Part shown: piece by piece, positions 38,901 through 48,697 of the stretch | How the letters are laid out: the number at the start of each line of letters is the position of its first letter | Numbering within the stretch: the stretch's first letter is position 1 | Assembly (NCBI GenBank): GCA_021740385.1 | Contig: JAIOZY010000002.1 | Span: forward strand, 117,209 to 181,208 | DNA: 64,000 nucleotides | Source: Prolixibacteraceae bacterium | GTDB taxonomy: Bacteria > Bacteroidota > Bacteroidia > Bacteroidales > Prolixibacteraceae | Direction of reading: 5' to 3' | Made by a program: the position numbers and the translations under genes | The notes under the pieces: generated by a model | Told to the model about the DNA's origin: nothing | The model's input: the letters and a program-made list of their open reading frames with translations, nothing else | Database searches by the model: none

Positions 38901-39345
38901 TTCGCTGGAACGTGTTTCGGTTGAAGCGGCTACCAATGATGAAGGTAACTGGCATTCGGCTTCGTCGCTTTGTGGTTGGGCAACGCCGGGCTATGATAAT
39001 TCACAGGTCGAAATTCCGGAAGAGGTATCCCTTGAAGTTACAATTGAGCCCGATGCCATTTCGCCTAACGGAGATGGTTTTCACGACGAGCTCACGCTTA
39101 CTTTTCAGTTAGATGGGCCCGATTACCTCGCCAATGTTTTTGTGTTCGATGCGGCGGGCAGGGAAGTGCACCGTTTGCTGAACAACCAGTTACCGGCAAA
39201 TGGCTGCACCCTGGTTTTCGATGGCAGGAATTCGAACGGGGAATTATTGAAACCCGGAATATATATCCTGTTTACAGAATTGTTCCATCCTTCAGGGAAG
39301 AAAAAATCCTTTAAAAATGCATTTTTGATTACCGACCGGTTGTAG
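35950..39345 (+). CDS. Secreted lamin-tail-domain protein with a T9SS-type C-terminus
   Basis: A 1,131-residue exported protein (start at ATG 35,950, signal cleavage near L-K-A-Q). Two lamin-tail domains are clear: about 592-715 (F-N-E-I-M-A-D-P-N-P, Y-L-E-I-V-N) and about 852-960 (I-N-E-V-L-F-N-P, F-V-E-L-Y-N). Ig-like strands lie between them. The C-terminal 100 residues (S-P-N-G-D-G-F-H-D-E ... N-G-E-L-L-K-P-G-I-Y) resemble the FlgD/CHU_C-type sorting domains used by type IX secretion. It is probably cell-surface or released. It faces the leftward secretion block. Confidence 0.85.
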   Translation: MRHFIRFFGVFFILTLSLSLKAQMLWEEHFDIPDKGISIAEDGSVTFDLSGVEWNIDTMGCSFSDENDYAKTVSTSGGRFDVLDSDGEVKWYSPVIDIEGYDVVNASFRTWETGSSENADKKYLKAFYILNGNHPEPFEPDSMVSGNWDETLLVQSGLQGENLQLLICLNSSYANDKVIIDDVMVEGIDSALLRPSLVKVVEAPAFAFPGDTFAISAAVFNALDEIVDDSGFGLTLAGEGLSILSNNRSNGLFTWHVSSNDPGKVHYSIVSVTHDVEEADGEITVYDVSGRIVWEDFENASLQNWDTGGQWQIDSVGAIAGIFSARHIESDEGGFSVLSYNKLTEDIIVGASELLFSFKISNSGWAPSSSNYFYFRIGNEGFNTGLAIGVNAQGSTERVTVWNVENGEVENLLAETGFVWAENTTAQIDLILQPRGNCTLSVRNNADEAFFESPFFYNSTGSIQQLELVFNYSKTRSGGLWFDDFLIVGQNTPPIVSTVEVIDAGVLKVAFNEPVFGEKMETGSFGITGADGGRYGINNVEVADSVSVIIYTDEIEGFQLELSAFNIEDMEGTINPLSSFNFQYLLPVEPFDVVFNEIMADPNPPVGLPEAEYLEIVNLSGKYINLEGWELTVKTTDFELPGVILPPHEYLVICPRADTAFFARWGNVCGLSRFPSLLNSGTFLKLTAPGNVIVDELHYSDNWYSDTEKDDGGWSLEKIDPGRNCGNRGNWVASVDTSGGTPGRQNSVYAENPDLAAPLLETVEVVSANAIKLSFSEPVDSLSILQSGNIGIEGLGVQDVFPESNGFTVVIIFDEKIEINREYVVSINELADECGNIATEQTGRFSLIVLQPGDVAINEVLFNPFGNGADFVELYNCSGLTLDLSKLYLANRDDTLGLRSVYALSGVYAPFYDQSLLAFTADSGNIAATYPVLYPENIVQAERLPAYYNDEGRVVLIDDSLTVIDEFVYNESMHSEWLTDYDGISLERVSVEAATNDEGNWHSASSLCGWATPGYDNSQVEIPEEVSLEVTIEPDAISPNGDGFHDELTLTFQLDGPDYLANVFVFDAAGREVHRLLNNQLPANGCTLVFDGRNSNGELLKPGIYILFTELFHPSGKKKSFKNAFLITDRL

Positions 39346-39349
39346 GGAA

Positions 39350-39421
39350 GGATGATTGGGACGTGAGATTTTAAATCTCACAAATTCGGGCGATTGAAAA
39401 TCGCCCGTCCCAAAAACATCC
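39350..39421. terminator. Three-way-junction repeat between convergent genes
   Basis: Outer stems GGATG/CATCC (39,350-39,354/39,417-39,421) and GGGACG/CGTCCC (39,358-39,363/39,406-39,411) enclose two hairpins: TGAGATTT/AAATCTCA (39,364-39,380) and CGGGCGATT/AATCGCCCG (39,387-39,407). It fills almost the whole gap between two convergent stop codons and may terminate or protect both transcripts. Confidence 0.75.
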
Positions 39422-39428
39422 TTATTTG

Positions 39429-41435
39429 TTAGAAGTAAAATATACTCCGCGAATCTCGTTTTGTTTTGTATTTACCCCTGCGTACAACCTTGATGATTGA
39501 CCGCCGGTTAATGGCATGTTCTGCATCGTTACACTCAACACCATCATCGCAATGGTTCAGCAACTGGGTTTCCCCGTAACCGGAGTATTCAATGGTGTTT
39601 GGGTCAAGGCCTTTTTTAACGAGGTAGTTGTACGCCGAAGTTGCCCTTCTTTTTGAAAGTCCCAGGTTATACTCGTCGCTTCCTTTGGCATCGGTATGCG
39701 ATTCAATGATGATTTCAAGATCACCGTACTGGTTTACAAGGTTAACCACTTTATCGAGTATAAATGCAGCATCGGAATCGATCCTGTCGCTGTCGAAACC
39801 GTAATTGATGTGCTCAATCTGGATGATTTGCAGTTGATTGCCATCAACCATTTCGAGGCTAAGCGGTTCAAGCTGGTCGGGTTTTTCAAGCAGGATGAAA
39901 TCCATTTCGATGAAAATTTCAACTTCAATTTTTTCGTTGGGTAATTTGTTGTAAGTTGAAATGTCTTTTCCGGCCGTTACATAATCCGGTTTTGATACTT
40001 CGACGTAATAATTCCTTTGTTTTAGCGCGTTAAAAGCAAATTCGCCATCTTCTTTCGAGTACGAGACTTCAATTGTGTCGCGGTTTTCATCGAGCAGGGC
40101 CACGCGGGCATCCGATACTTCATAGGTGTTGATACGGTCGCGTACGGTACCCTTTATTTGCACGGGTATCCATAAAATTTCTACTTCATAAATATCGTCG
40201 TACCCTTTTCCCCCGGGCCTGTCGGACGAAAAATAGCCGCTCATCCCGACATCATCGAGGTAAATACCGAAATCGTCGCGAGAGCTGTTAACCGGGTACC
40301 CCATGTTTTCGACGGTAGTGAACACGCCCCGGTCGGGCAGTGCCATGTAAATATCGAGGCTGCCCATGCCGCCATGTCCATTTGATGAAAAGTAGAGCAC
40401 TCCTTCGGCTGAAATGAAGGGGAAGAGTTCTTCGCCCGGGGTGTTAATGTCTTCAAGGTTTATGGGTTGTGACCATTCGCCGTTTTCTTTGCGGCAAAAA
40501 TAAATGTCGTTGCCACCTTTTCCCCCGGCCATGTCGGAGGCAAAATAAAGCACATTTCCATCGGGGCTAAGTGAAGGGTGTCGCAGGTTAAACTGTACAT
40601 CGTTGTATTTGAAGCCACCTTTAAATACCCATTCGCCGTTTTCCCAGTCGGCATAATAAATTTGCAGGTTGTTTTCCTGTCCCTGTCTGGAGGAATTTTT
40701 TGTCGACCGGTTACTGTTAAAATACATGCGCTTGTTTTTTTCATCGAAAACTGCCGGACCATCGTGGAAAGAGGTCATGAGTTCTTCTGCATATATTTTG
40801 GGTTCGGTGTAATTCCCATATTCGTCAATTTCAACGTAGTAAAGGTCAAGGAAGGGGAGCTCGTCCCAGTTGTATTTGATATCGCGGCTTGCATCGGGGT
40901 CGCCTGTAGAAACATATATCAGTTTGTTTTCATAAAGAGTGGGGCCCCAGTCGGAACCTTTGGTGTTAAAGGGTACCGGGTTTACCTCGTAGCGGACCGA
41001 GTCATCGAGCAGGAAATTGATGTACTCAAGCAGCGACTGATCACGTTGTATCCTTCCGTCTTCGGGTCGTAAAACAGCATATTCATTCAGTGCTTCTTCC
41101 GATTCTTTGTATTTCCCGTTTACTTTCAGTGCCATTGAAAAATGGTAATAATCTTCGGGCACCCATTCGCCCATTTCAATTAACATTTCCAACCATTTTT
41201 CAACCTCTTCGGTATTCCCTATGCTCCGGTAACATTCGGCCAAACGGCGAATAACGTATGTGTTTTCCGGGTTACGCTCATGTGCATAAGTATAAAGGTC
41301 GATGGCTTCGTTCCACGAAAAATCTTCCCTGGCCTGATCGGCCAGACGAATAGTCAGCTTTTGTGCAGGTGAAGCTAATGAAATGAACAAAAGCAAAATA
41401 AACCAGCCTGATGATATTTTTATTCTTTTCCACAT
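39429..41435 (-). CDS. OmpA-family protein with TPR and PD40 repeats (T9SS-associated)
   Basis: A 668-residue envelope protein. A signal peptide is followed by TPR-like helices (about 25-140), PD40/WD40-like beta-propeller repeats (about 160-420; H-P-S-L-S-P-D-G-N-V-L-Y-F-A-S-D, Y-F-S-S-N-G-H-G-G), a carboxypeptidase-regulatory-like domain (about 430-500) and an OmpA peptidoglycan-binding domain (about 540-655; S-H-T-D-A-K-G, S-K-R-R-A). This architecture recurs downstream of porP/sprF genes and probably anchors the outer-membrane complex to the cell wall. It starts 11 bases after the PorP/SprF stop. Confidence 0.92.
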   Translation of the reverse strand: MWKRIKISSGWFILLLFISLASPAQKLTIRLADQAREDFSWNEAIDLYTYAHERNPENTYVIRRLAECYRSIGNTEEVEKWLEMLIEMGEWVPEDYYHFSMALKVNGKYKESEEALNEYAVLRPEDGRIQRDQSLLEYINFLLDDSVRYEVNPVPFNTKGSDWGPTLYENKLIYVSTGDPDASRDIKYNWDELPFLDLYYVEIDEYGNYTEPKIYAEELMTSFHDGPAVFDEKNKRMYFNSNRSTKNSSRQGQENNLQIYYADWENGEWVFKGGFKYNDVQFNLRHPSLSPDGNVLYFASDMAGGKGGNDIYFCRKENGEWSQPINLEDINTPGEELFPFISAEGVLYFSSNGHGGMGSLDIYMALPDRGVFTTVENMGYPVNSSRDDFGIYLDDVGMSGYFSSDRPGGKGYDDIYEVEILWIPVQIKGTVRDRINTYEVSDARVALLDENRDTIEVSYSKEDGEFAFNALKQRNYYVEVSKPDYVTAGKDISTYNKLPNEKIEVEIFIEMDFILLEKPDQLEPLSLEMVDGNQLQIIQIEHINYGFDSDRIDSDAAFILDKVVNLVNQYGDLEIIIESHTDAKGSDEYNLGLSKRRATSAYNYLVKKGLDPNTIEYSGYGETQLLNHCDDGVECNDAEHAINRRSIIKVVRRGKYKTKRDSRSIFYF

Positions 41436-41446
41436 AACTCTTAAAA

Positions 41447-42379
41447 TTAAAAATAACGTGGAGATCTCACACGACCTCTTCCAAAACTAAAGTCAAAATT
41501 CAAATATATTTCATGAGTCCCCGAGTTGTACTGCCCCAATTCTGTTGTCGTTAAATCGTATGCATACCCAATTTTTAACTGCTCTGTTACCTGCATTTGA
41601 ACCATTGCTGCTACGGCATTGCCAATTCTGTAAGTAACACCTGCCCAGAGCTTATCGATAAATACGGCCTGGGCTGTAATATCGGCCGAAATGGGCGAAT
41701 TGGGTGTAAACCTTACCATGAAATATGGTTTAAATTTAATAATTCTATTAACATCAAACACATACCCTCCCATAAAAAATGCATGTAATTGTTCGCGGGT
41801 GACGGTTTCTGTTTCAACGGTCGATTCAAATATTTTATTGGAAATGAGCTTTGGTACCGATAAACCAACGTAATAAACGGGGGATGAAAAATAGACACCC
41901 ACGCCGGCATTGGGTAAAAATTTATATTTAAGGTCTTGCTGAAACATGGGGTCGTTCGGGTTGGTATTTCCCAGATCGTACTCGGTTAGCGGATGGGTTA
42001 AAAAAGCAAAACCGGCTTTTAAACCAAACGATAAATACCGTTCGCCCGGGTAGGTGATGGTGTATGAATAATCGCCAAAAATACCCGTGTTTGCTTTCTT
42101 CCCGATTTTATCATTCAATATCGAACCGCCAATACCCATTTCATTGTTCAGTGGTGAATGAACAAACAGGGTTTGTGTTTGTGGGTTATCGGGCCACGAT
42201 GCCCATTGCTCCCTCACAATAAGCGAGGCACTGGTAACACCTTTGGCGCCCGCGTAAGCCGGGTTTGCACACAGCAACTGGTTCATGTACATGGTGAACA
42301 TGGGATCCTGCTGTGCTTTGGCGCTAAAACCAAACACGATTAGAAAAAACAGTACTATGGTTATTCTCTTTTTCAACAC
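41447..42379 (-). CDS. PorP/SprF family type IX secretion membrane protein
   Basis: A 310-residue outer-membrane barrel of the PorP/SprF family: signal peptide to A-K-A-Q, then D-P-M-F-T-M-Y-M-N-Q-L-L-C-A-N-P-A-Y-A-G, the diagnostic opening, and strands to the C-terminal R-S-P-R-Y-F. PorP/SprF proteins are dedicated outer-membrane partners for type B T9SS substrates. The GTG start follows the upstream giant gene's TAA with no gap, so the adhesin-like protein and its exporter are coupled. Confidence 0.93.
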   Translation of the reverse strand: MLKKRITIVLFFLIVFGFSAKAQQDPMFTMYMNQLLCANPAYAGAKGVTSASLIVREQWASWPDNPQTQTLFVHSPLNNEMGIGGSILNDKIGKKANTGIFGDYSYTITYPGERYLSFGLKAGFAFLTHPLTEYDLGNTNPNDPMFQQDLKYKFLPNAGVGVYFSSPVYYVGLSVPKLISNKIFESTVETETVTREQLHAFFMGGYVFDVNRIIKFKPYFMVRFTPNSPISADITAQAVFIDKLWAGVTYRIGNAVAAMVQMQVTEQLKIGYAYDLTTTELGQYNSGTHEIYLNFDFSFGRGRVRSPRYF

Positions 42380-45300
42380 TTATCTTGTATCGGATGCTAT
42401 ATAAATATTTCCTTTAATTATTCTTCGTTCTTCTTCCAGTTTATCTTCATCGCCCAGGTCGAGCACGAAAAGGTAAACGCCCGAAGGCAACGGGCCTGAA
42501 CCTATCCTTACCCCTTTATTGGCTATGCCGTCCCAGGGCTCGTCGTTCGTATATCTTTCTTTCTCGTACACAATGTTGCCCCAGCGGTTAAACACGATGA
42601 GTTTATTGTATTCATATTTCTCAATGTTCTCGATGATCAGGAAATCGTTAATACCGTCGCCGTTGGGCGAGAAACCCTCGGGCACGAATGGTGACCTCTC
42701 GAGTACCAGTATGCACACTTTTGCTTCATCGGAATTAGCGTATTGGGTACTGGCAATATAGGTAAAAGTATCGGTGCCCACAAAATAGTCATCGGGTACG
42801 TAGGTAAACATCGAATCGTAGGGGTGTTCAATAACATATCCGTTGGAAGGTTGTTGGATCACCATCAGGTAATCGAGGTTGTATTCGTCTTCGGGATCGA
42901 TGGAATCGTTGCGGAGCACGTAAATATCAACCGGTTCCTGTTGGGGTGTTACCACGTAATCATCGCCACAATCGTCGTAAGCAACAAATTCTTCGATGGG
43001 ATACCCCACGTGCATCAGGTCGGTAGCTTCGCAACCAAACCTGTCGGAAACCGTAAGGAAATAGTCGCCACTCTTGTTAATGGTAACGGTATCGTGATAA
43101 CCCACGTACTCTTTATCACCTTCGTAATCTTCTATCCACCACGAGTATTTTAACGGGCCGGCACCGGTGCTTTCCCCTCCATCGAGTAAAACGGGATCAT
43201 TTATTTCAGGCCATTGATCGTCGCCTGCCCTTGCCACAGGTGTTTCTGCCCTTTCAACCCAGATGCTGGCCGAATCGACATCGGTATATCCCCGGTGTGT
43301 GCTGGTTACAATCAATACGAATTCCCGTACCTCTTCCGGTTCAAGCGTGAAGCTGGTAACCGGTTCGTCCGGGTTATCCACATAACCTGCCGGGCTCCAT
43401 CGGTATTCCAGCCCGGCCATTCCGAGGCTCGCTGTGCCGTTGAGCATGAAATCGGTATTGCATGAACCAATCAGTGTATCGTTGCCTGCACGGGCAATAA
43501 CACGCTGGTATACTTCGGTTACCCATGTTGAACTGTTGTTTGCGGGTGCGGTTTCGTTCATGTCGTGGCTAACATAGGCCGTATTGGCAAGTTGTCCTGA
43601 AAATTCATCGGGAATGCGTGCCCTGATGAGTATACGTCTTTGTTCATACAACATCATTTGTTCAAATTGCCGGTCGGAGAGGACGGTATTCCAGTCGTTC
43701 CAGGTAATGCCGCTATCGGGTGAGTACTGCACATTGCTCAGTGCTGCCAGCAGTGTGTCTGAAAGCACAATGTCGTTGGCAAGCGTGGGCCCTTCAACCG
43801 TAACATCGAGCGCATACTGTATCCTTGTTCCCGAAAGGGTATCAACCGGACCGGTTTTGGTTATGGCCACATCGGTATTGTAACGGCTTTCATCGAGCGA
43901 TACAATCAATACTGTTGCCTGTGTGGCAATGGTGTCCGACATTTCATATACCCGATAAACAAACTGGTCGGTTCCTTCAAAATCTGTATAGGGGGTATAT
44001 GTAAAGTTTCCGTTTTGACGAATTTCAACATGGCCGTGAGATGGTTCAATAACCGGGTATGGCGAGATGAGAAAGAAATCGCCGTCGGGGTCGTAATCGT
44101 TCAGGAGCAAATTCCCCGAAACGGCTTTTTCAACCATGAAGTAGGCATCGTCGACAGCTACCGGACGGTGATTTTCCTCGGGTATTTTGTGAATTTCGAT
44201 GGTTACCGTTGCTGTATCGTATGCTGCCGGGTTGCCGTTGTCCCATATGCGGTAAGTAAACTGTTCCCTTGTTACGCTACCGGGGTGCGGCACATAGCGT
44301 ATATCCCCGTTTTCGTTGATTGTGAGGCTGCCGTGTTGTACACCTTCAATTAATACATCGTCAAGGGTGATCTGTCCGCCATCGAAATCGAAGTCGTTTT
44401 CCAAAATGTTGCAACGCAGTGTATCGTTCATGTTTACGAACAGGTTATCGTGGTTGGCAACGGGTGGGCTGTTTGTCGGGTCGACATCGATAATCTTCAG
44501 GTAAACAGTTCTTTCATAGCACAGGTCGGGATTGTTGTTATCGCATACTGCGTAGGTGAATTGATCGAACCCTTCGTAACCGGTATCGGGCGTGTAAACG
44601 TACGACCCGTCGGACGAGAGCAGGTTCGACCATGGGTTGCCTGTATCGCTGCCGTCGCGGTTTGGCGGGTTGGGCGTCAGTGTGCCATGTACGGGTTCAC
44701 GTACAATGTTTTTATAATAGATCGAATCGCCGTTGGGGTCGTAATCGTTGGTGCCTACGTTGCCCGTAACGGTTTCGTTTACAAGCACCACCATGATGTC
44801 GTTGAGGGCAAACAACTGGTTTTCGCGGATGATGACGGTATCGGCATCGATACACCCGTGCATGTCCTCGGCCTCGAGCCTGTACGATCCCGGTGCATAA
44901 ACAATGGGCAATAGCGGGTTCCCGCCTTCAAAATCGGTCAATAGTTCAGCCCCGCGGTACCATCGGTATGTGGCTTCGGCCCCCTGGCTGTTGGTGCCGT
45001 CAATGGTAAGTGGTTCTCCGCCGTTCATTTTCCGGTCGGGACCTGCATCGGCAATCACATTGGGCGAGAAAGTTACATTTACAGTACTTGTGCTCACGCG
45101 GTCGCCAACTCCCACGGTAAGGATAAACTGAACGGTTGTGTCGTACACGGCATGGTTAAAGGTTGTTATTGAATCAGAAGGATTGGTGACAAACTCGCCG
45201 GGTTCCCACTGGAAGAAATCGAAGCCGGTAAGGCTCTGGCTTTTGCTGCCATCGAGGTACGATTCATCGTCGCAGGGACCGATTATATGGTCGAAATGGT

Positions 45301-48300
45301 CGGGGTCGCTGTCCATATCTTCCTTTAGCGTGGCGATAGCATGTAAATCGGATGTGATGGCAATTGATGCGGTATCGACATTCCGGTTCGTCACATCGTC
45401 CCATTCAAACAGCGGATCGAAAATATCGGATGCCACGGTAACGGCATTGTATACCCGGTCGGGGGCATCGTTGGTTACCGTTGCCCGTATGTAAATGGTG
45501 ATGCTGTCACCAACTGGCAAATCTCCGGGTTGCAACGATCCGCGCCAATTGTTGTGGAAATCTGTTCCGTTGAATGAATATTGAGCATTGGCAAGGTATT
45601 TCGACAACGAGTCGGTTATGAGCACCCCTGTTGCCACATCGGGGCCATTGTTCCTGGCAGTTATTTTAAACAGGGTACTGTTCCTGTAACCAATCAAAGC
45701 GGTTGACTGAACAGCCTTTTTGGTGACCGAAAGGTTGGCCTGCCGCAAGGTGTTGTTCACCGTTATTTCGACATACCCCCTCGAACAATTGGGCGGATAG
45801 GCATCGTTGCAAACCTGGTAGGTAAAATAATCGATATCGCCGCTAAAGCCTGCTGGCGGGGTATAGGTGAAATTCCCATCAGCATCAATGCGCACGTTTA
45901 CCCCGTTGGCCGATCGGTACACGCCTTCGGTAACAGCGAGTTCAAACTTTTCATTGGGGTCGTAATCGTTGTCAAGCACGTTTCCCGTTATGGGACGGCC
46001 AATTTGGGTGCTGTAATAATCGGGTATGGCAAAGGGGTCGTAGTAGAACCAGTATACGTTAACGGTATCGGTATCGGTACAGCCCACCTGGTCGGTAACG
46101 GTAAGGATATACGTGCCCACGGTATCGATAATACACCGGGGTTCTGTAACCCCCGAAACAATATGCCCGTTTGGTGTTTCCCATGAATATGTAATTTGCG
46201 AGCCGCTGCTGCCCGACCCGTTAAGTGAAATGGGATGGTTCTCCCTTATGAATTTATCGGTACCTGCATCGGCCAGGGGTGGTGGCAGTACCAAAACGTT
46301 CATTTCGTCGGTATCCTGAATACCGTCGTCATCGGTAACGGTGAGGGTGTATGTGGTGGTTTCGCCAATATTAAAGACCGGTACCGGGCTCGTGGGGTTG
46401 TCGAGGTAGGTCGACGGGCTCCAGCGGAAAGTAATGATTTCGCCTTCGCTTCCCGATCCGTCAATCTCAACCGATTCCTGGCATTGGCCCACGATAAGGT
46501 CGGGGCCGGCACGGGCAATTACCTTTTCCTTAATTTTTGTTTCCCAGCGCGAGGTATCGTTTTCAAAATTGTTTTCAATAATGTCGGTTTCGATCCAGGC
46601 CGTGTTGGTGATGTAACGGTCGGCTTCGGGATGGATGAATGCCCTGATCCGTAACCTGAACACCTGTTCTTCAGGCAACAGGCTGTCGGGGAACGTTATA
46701 AAGCCGCGCCATGCCTGCCATGTACGCCCATCGTTAATGCTGTACAGCGGGTTGATGAAAGAGGGCGAAAGTTCGTCGTAAACCGTAACGAAAGCCGTAT
46801 CGGGCCCGTGGTTGTACAGGGTAATGTCGTATTCAATGCTGTCGCCCCAGAAGTCGATCTGGTCGCCGGTTTTGTTAATTTCCACATCGGCATTAAGGGG
46901 TGGCCTTACACATTTGATGAACAACCAGCCGGTGCTGCACTGTTCGGGATACCCGTTGTTACAAACTTCGTATTGGATACTGTCCCACAACCAGTAATCG
47001 ATATCGGGCATAAAGTTAATGTTGCCCGAATAGGTGGTATCGTCCCAGCTCCAGGTGCCGTGGTTGGGTGGGGTAACGATATTTGTCATGCGCAGGTCGA
47101 AGCCGTTGATGTCGTAATCGTTATCGAGAACATTTACAGTGGAATCGGTTCCGGCAACAATCCATACCGTATCGCTAATAGTTACCGGTGGATGTGATTC
47201 GAGTAATACTACTACCGAGTCAATGGATTCACAACGCAGGTAGTCTTCTACCTCCAGGAAATAAGTACCCGTTGTGTCTGTTTCGATGGAATCGCCGGTT
47301 TGAAAGCCGGTAATGTTTCCATCGTCGGTCCACCAAAAATAGGACAATCTGTCGCCGGAACTTTCCGACCCACTGATGTGTATGTTCTCTCCAATATCTT
47401 TGAATAATGTATCGCTTTCAATTTGTGCCACGGGCAGTTCGGTAACCTGTACCATCATGGTATCCTGTGCCGTATTCCCGTTAATATCGGTAATGCGCAG
47501 CACGTAAGGCAGGGTTTTGCCCAGGGTGTTTTCATCGGGGGTAAATACCGGACTGGCCAGTGTTGAGTCGTTTAGTCCTGTGCCGGGAATCCAGGCATAC
47601 GATTCGATTTCGCTGTTTGCATTGGAAATATTAGGGAATTCTTTTGACTTGCAACCGGGTACCAGCAGCATGTCGGGCACGGTTACGTATATATCAGCAA
47701 TTTCGGTGTACCAAATCGAGTCGTTGTCGGAAAAATCGGGGTCGTAAACCGGCGAAAAAGCCAGGGCCTGGTTCCATATACCCCGGGGCGAGTTGGGGCT
47801 GATGGTTGCCCTAAGTGTGACGATAACTGAATCGTCGGGTGAAATATCGCCGATCATGAGTGAATCTTCCCAGGGTTGAAGCGGGCCGCCCAGTGAGTAT
47901 TCCGGGGTGAAAAGGCCAAAGGGTATTGAGTCGGTCAGTACCACATCTTCGGCAATGTCGGGGCCGTTGTTTTTTACAACGATTGAATATTCAATGCGTT
48001 CGCCAAACAAGGCTTTTTCGGGACCGGTTTTTTCCACGTACAGGTCGGCAACGGCATCGTCGTCCCTTACAACAATGGTTACAAGGGCTGTGGCATACAT
48101 GCTGGGGTCGGCATCGGTGCGAACTTCGTATATGAAATGGTCGACACCAACAAACCCCGGGTCGGGGGTATAGGTAAACTCGCCGGTTGGACCCAACAGG
48201 TCTGATTCGAGCGATCCGTTCGAAGGGCCTGAAACCAGGGTCGGGGTATAGATCAGGTTAAGCCCCAGTTCATCAAAGTCGTTTTCGCTTACATCGCCGG

Positions 48301-48697
48301 TAACGGGTTCTTCAACACGGGTATAGTACACATCATTAAACGCATGCAGCGAGAGGTAATCGACGGTGTAAACCCGCATTTGCACCGGTTCACCGAGGCA
48401 GCCAACCGAATCGAGCACCGGGTAAACGGTAATGTCGTAAAAGGTGTTCTGGCGGTCCCAGCGGATGTTTTCGGTTACGTTTGTTTTGGAATTTATTATA
48501 ATGGGCCGTGCCTGGTTGCCCCAGGTCATTGTCCATTCGAAGCGGTATGCCGGGTTCTCGGGCACCGACAAGGCATGGGTGGAGTTGTACTGCACATAGC
48601 GCACCTTTTGGGCATGGGCAAAGTGCGGCCAGGCTGAGAGCAGGATGAGTGCTGTCAGAATAATTAATGTTTTCGCTATGTTGAGTGCCCGTGTCAT
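42380..48697 (-). CDS. Giant DUF11/Ig-like repeat protein with type B T9SS sorting domain
   Basis: A 2,105-residue surface protein. Signal peptide to A-H-A-Q (about 1-29); an N-terminal module (H-A-L-S-V-P ... F-E-W ... G-C) shared with the smaller proteins of the block; then alternating cadherin-like/Ig tandem domains (Y-T-P-D-P-G-F-V-G-V-D-H-F, repeated), DUF11 domains (E-K-T-G-P, N-K-T-G-D, T-K-T-G-P openings) and PKD-like G-S-G-S-x-G segments. The end (F-S-P-N-G-D-G-I-N-D-F ... F-N-R-W-G-N-I-V-Y) is the CHU_C type B sorting domain. It is an adhesin or gliding-type filament candidate exported with PorP/SprF. Confidence 0.92.
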   Translation of the reverse strand: MTRALNIAKTLIILTALILLSAWPHFAHAQKVRYVQYNSTHALSVPENPAYRFEWTMTWGNQARPIIINSKTNVTENIRWDRQNTFYDITVYPVLDSVGCLGEPVQMRVYTVDYLSLHAFNDVYYTRVEEPVTGDVSENDFDELGLNLIYTPTLVSGPSNGSLESDLLGPTGEFTYTPDPGFVGVDHFIYEVRTDADPSMYATALVTIVVRDDDAVADLYVEKTGPEKALFGERIEYSIVVKNNGPDIAEDVVLTDSIPFGLFTPEYSLGGPLQPWEDSLMIGDISPDDSVIVTLRATISPNSPRGIWNQALAFSPVYDPDFSDNDSIWYTEIADIYVTVPDMLLVPGCKSKEFPNISNANSEIESYAWIPGTGLNDSTLASPVFTPDENTLGKTLPYVLRITDINGNTAQDTMMVQVTELPVAQIESDTLFKDIGENIHISGSESSGDRLSYFWWTDDGNITGFQTGDSIETDTTGTYFLEVEDYLRCESIDSVVVLLESHPPVTISDTVWIVAGTDSTVNVLDNDYDINGFDLRMTNIVTPPNHGTWSWDDTTYSGNINFMPDIDYWLWDSIQYEVCNNGYPEQCSTGWLFIKCVRPPLNADVEINKTGDQIDFWGDSIEYDITLYNHGPDTAFVTVYDELSPSFINPLYSINDGRTWQAWRGFITFPDSLLPEEQVFRLRIRAFIHPEADRYITNTAWIETDIIENNFENDTSRWETKIKEKVIARAGPDLIVGQCQESVEIDGSGSEGEIITFRWSPSTYLDNPTSPVPVFNIGETTTYTLTVTDDDGIQDTDEMNVLVLPPPLADAGTDKFIRENHPISLNGSGSSGSQITYSWETPNGHIVSGVTEPRCIIDTVGTYILTVTDQVGCTDTDTVNVYWFYYDPFAIPDYYSTQIGRPITGNVLDNDYDPNEKFELAVTEGVYRSANGVNVRIDADGNFTYTPPAGFSGDIDYFTYQVCNDAYPPNCSRGYVEITVNNTLRQANLSVTKKAVQSTALIGYRNSTLFKITARNNGPDVATGVLITDSLSKYLANAQYSFNGTDFHNNWRGSLQPGDLPVGDSITIYIRATVTNDAPDRVYNAVTVASDIFDPLFEWDDVTNRNVDTASIAITSDLHAIATLKEDMDSDPDHFDHIIGPCDDESYLDGSKSQSLTGFDFFQWEPGEFVTNPSDSITTFNHAVYDTTVQFILTVGVGDRVSTSTVNVTFSPNVIADAGPDRKMNGGEPLTIDGTNSQGAEATYRWYRGAELLTDFEGGNPLLPIVYAPGSYRLEAEDMHGCIDADTVIIRENQLFALNDIMVVLVNETVTGNVGTNDYDPNGDSIYYKNIVREPVHGTLTPNPPNRDGSDTGNPWSNLLSSDGSYVYTPDTGYEGFDQFTYAVCDNNNPDLCYERTVYLKIIDVDPTNSPPVANHDNLFVNMNDTLRCNILENDFDFDGGQITLDDVLIEGVQHGSLTINENGDIRYVPHPGSVTREQFTYRIWDNGNPAAYDTATVTIEIHKIPEENHRPVAVDDAYFMVEKAVSGNLLLNDYDPDGDFFLISPYPVIEPSHGHVEIRQNGNFTYTPYTDFEGTDQFVYRVYEMSDTIATQATVLIVSLDESRYNTDVAITKTGPVDTLSGTRIQYALDVTVEGPTLANDIVLSDTLLAALSNVQYSPDSGITWNDWNTVLSDRQFEQMMLYEQRRILIRARIPDEFSGQLANTAYVSHDMNETAPANNSSTWVTEVYQRVIARAGNDTLIGSCNTDFMLNGTASLGMAGLEYRWSPAGYVDNPDEPVTSFTLEPEEVREFVLIVTSTHRGYTDVDSASIWVERAETPVARAGDDQWPEINDPVLLDGGESTGAGPLKYSWWIEDYEGDKEYVGYHDTVTINKSGDYFLTVSDRFGCEATDLMHVGYPIEEFVAYDDCGDDYVVTPQQEPVDIYVLRNDSIDPEDEYNLDYLMVIQQPSNGYVIEHPYDSMFTYVPDDYFVGTDTFTYIASTQYANSDEAKVCILVLERSPFVPEGFSPNGDGINDFLIIENIEKYEYNKLIVFNRWGNIVYEKERYTNDEPWDGIANKGVRIGSGPLPSGVYLFVLDLGDEDKLEEERRIIKGNIYIASDTR

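Noticed and set aside
42519..48637. Many long rightward open frames opposite the giant gene
   Set aside because: They shadow the codon pattern of the leftward gene, show low-complexity Val/Gly/Ile composition, and lack domains or starts.
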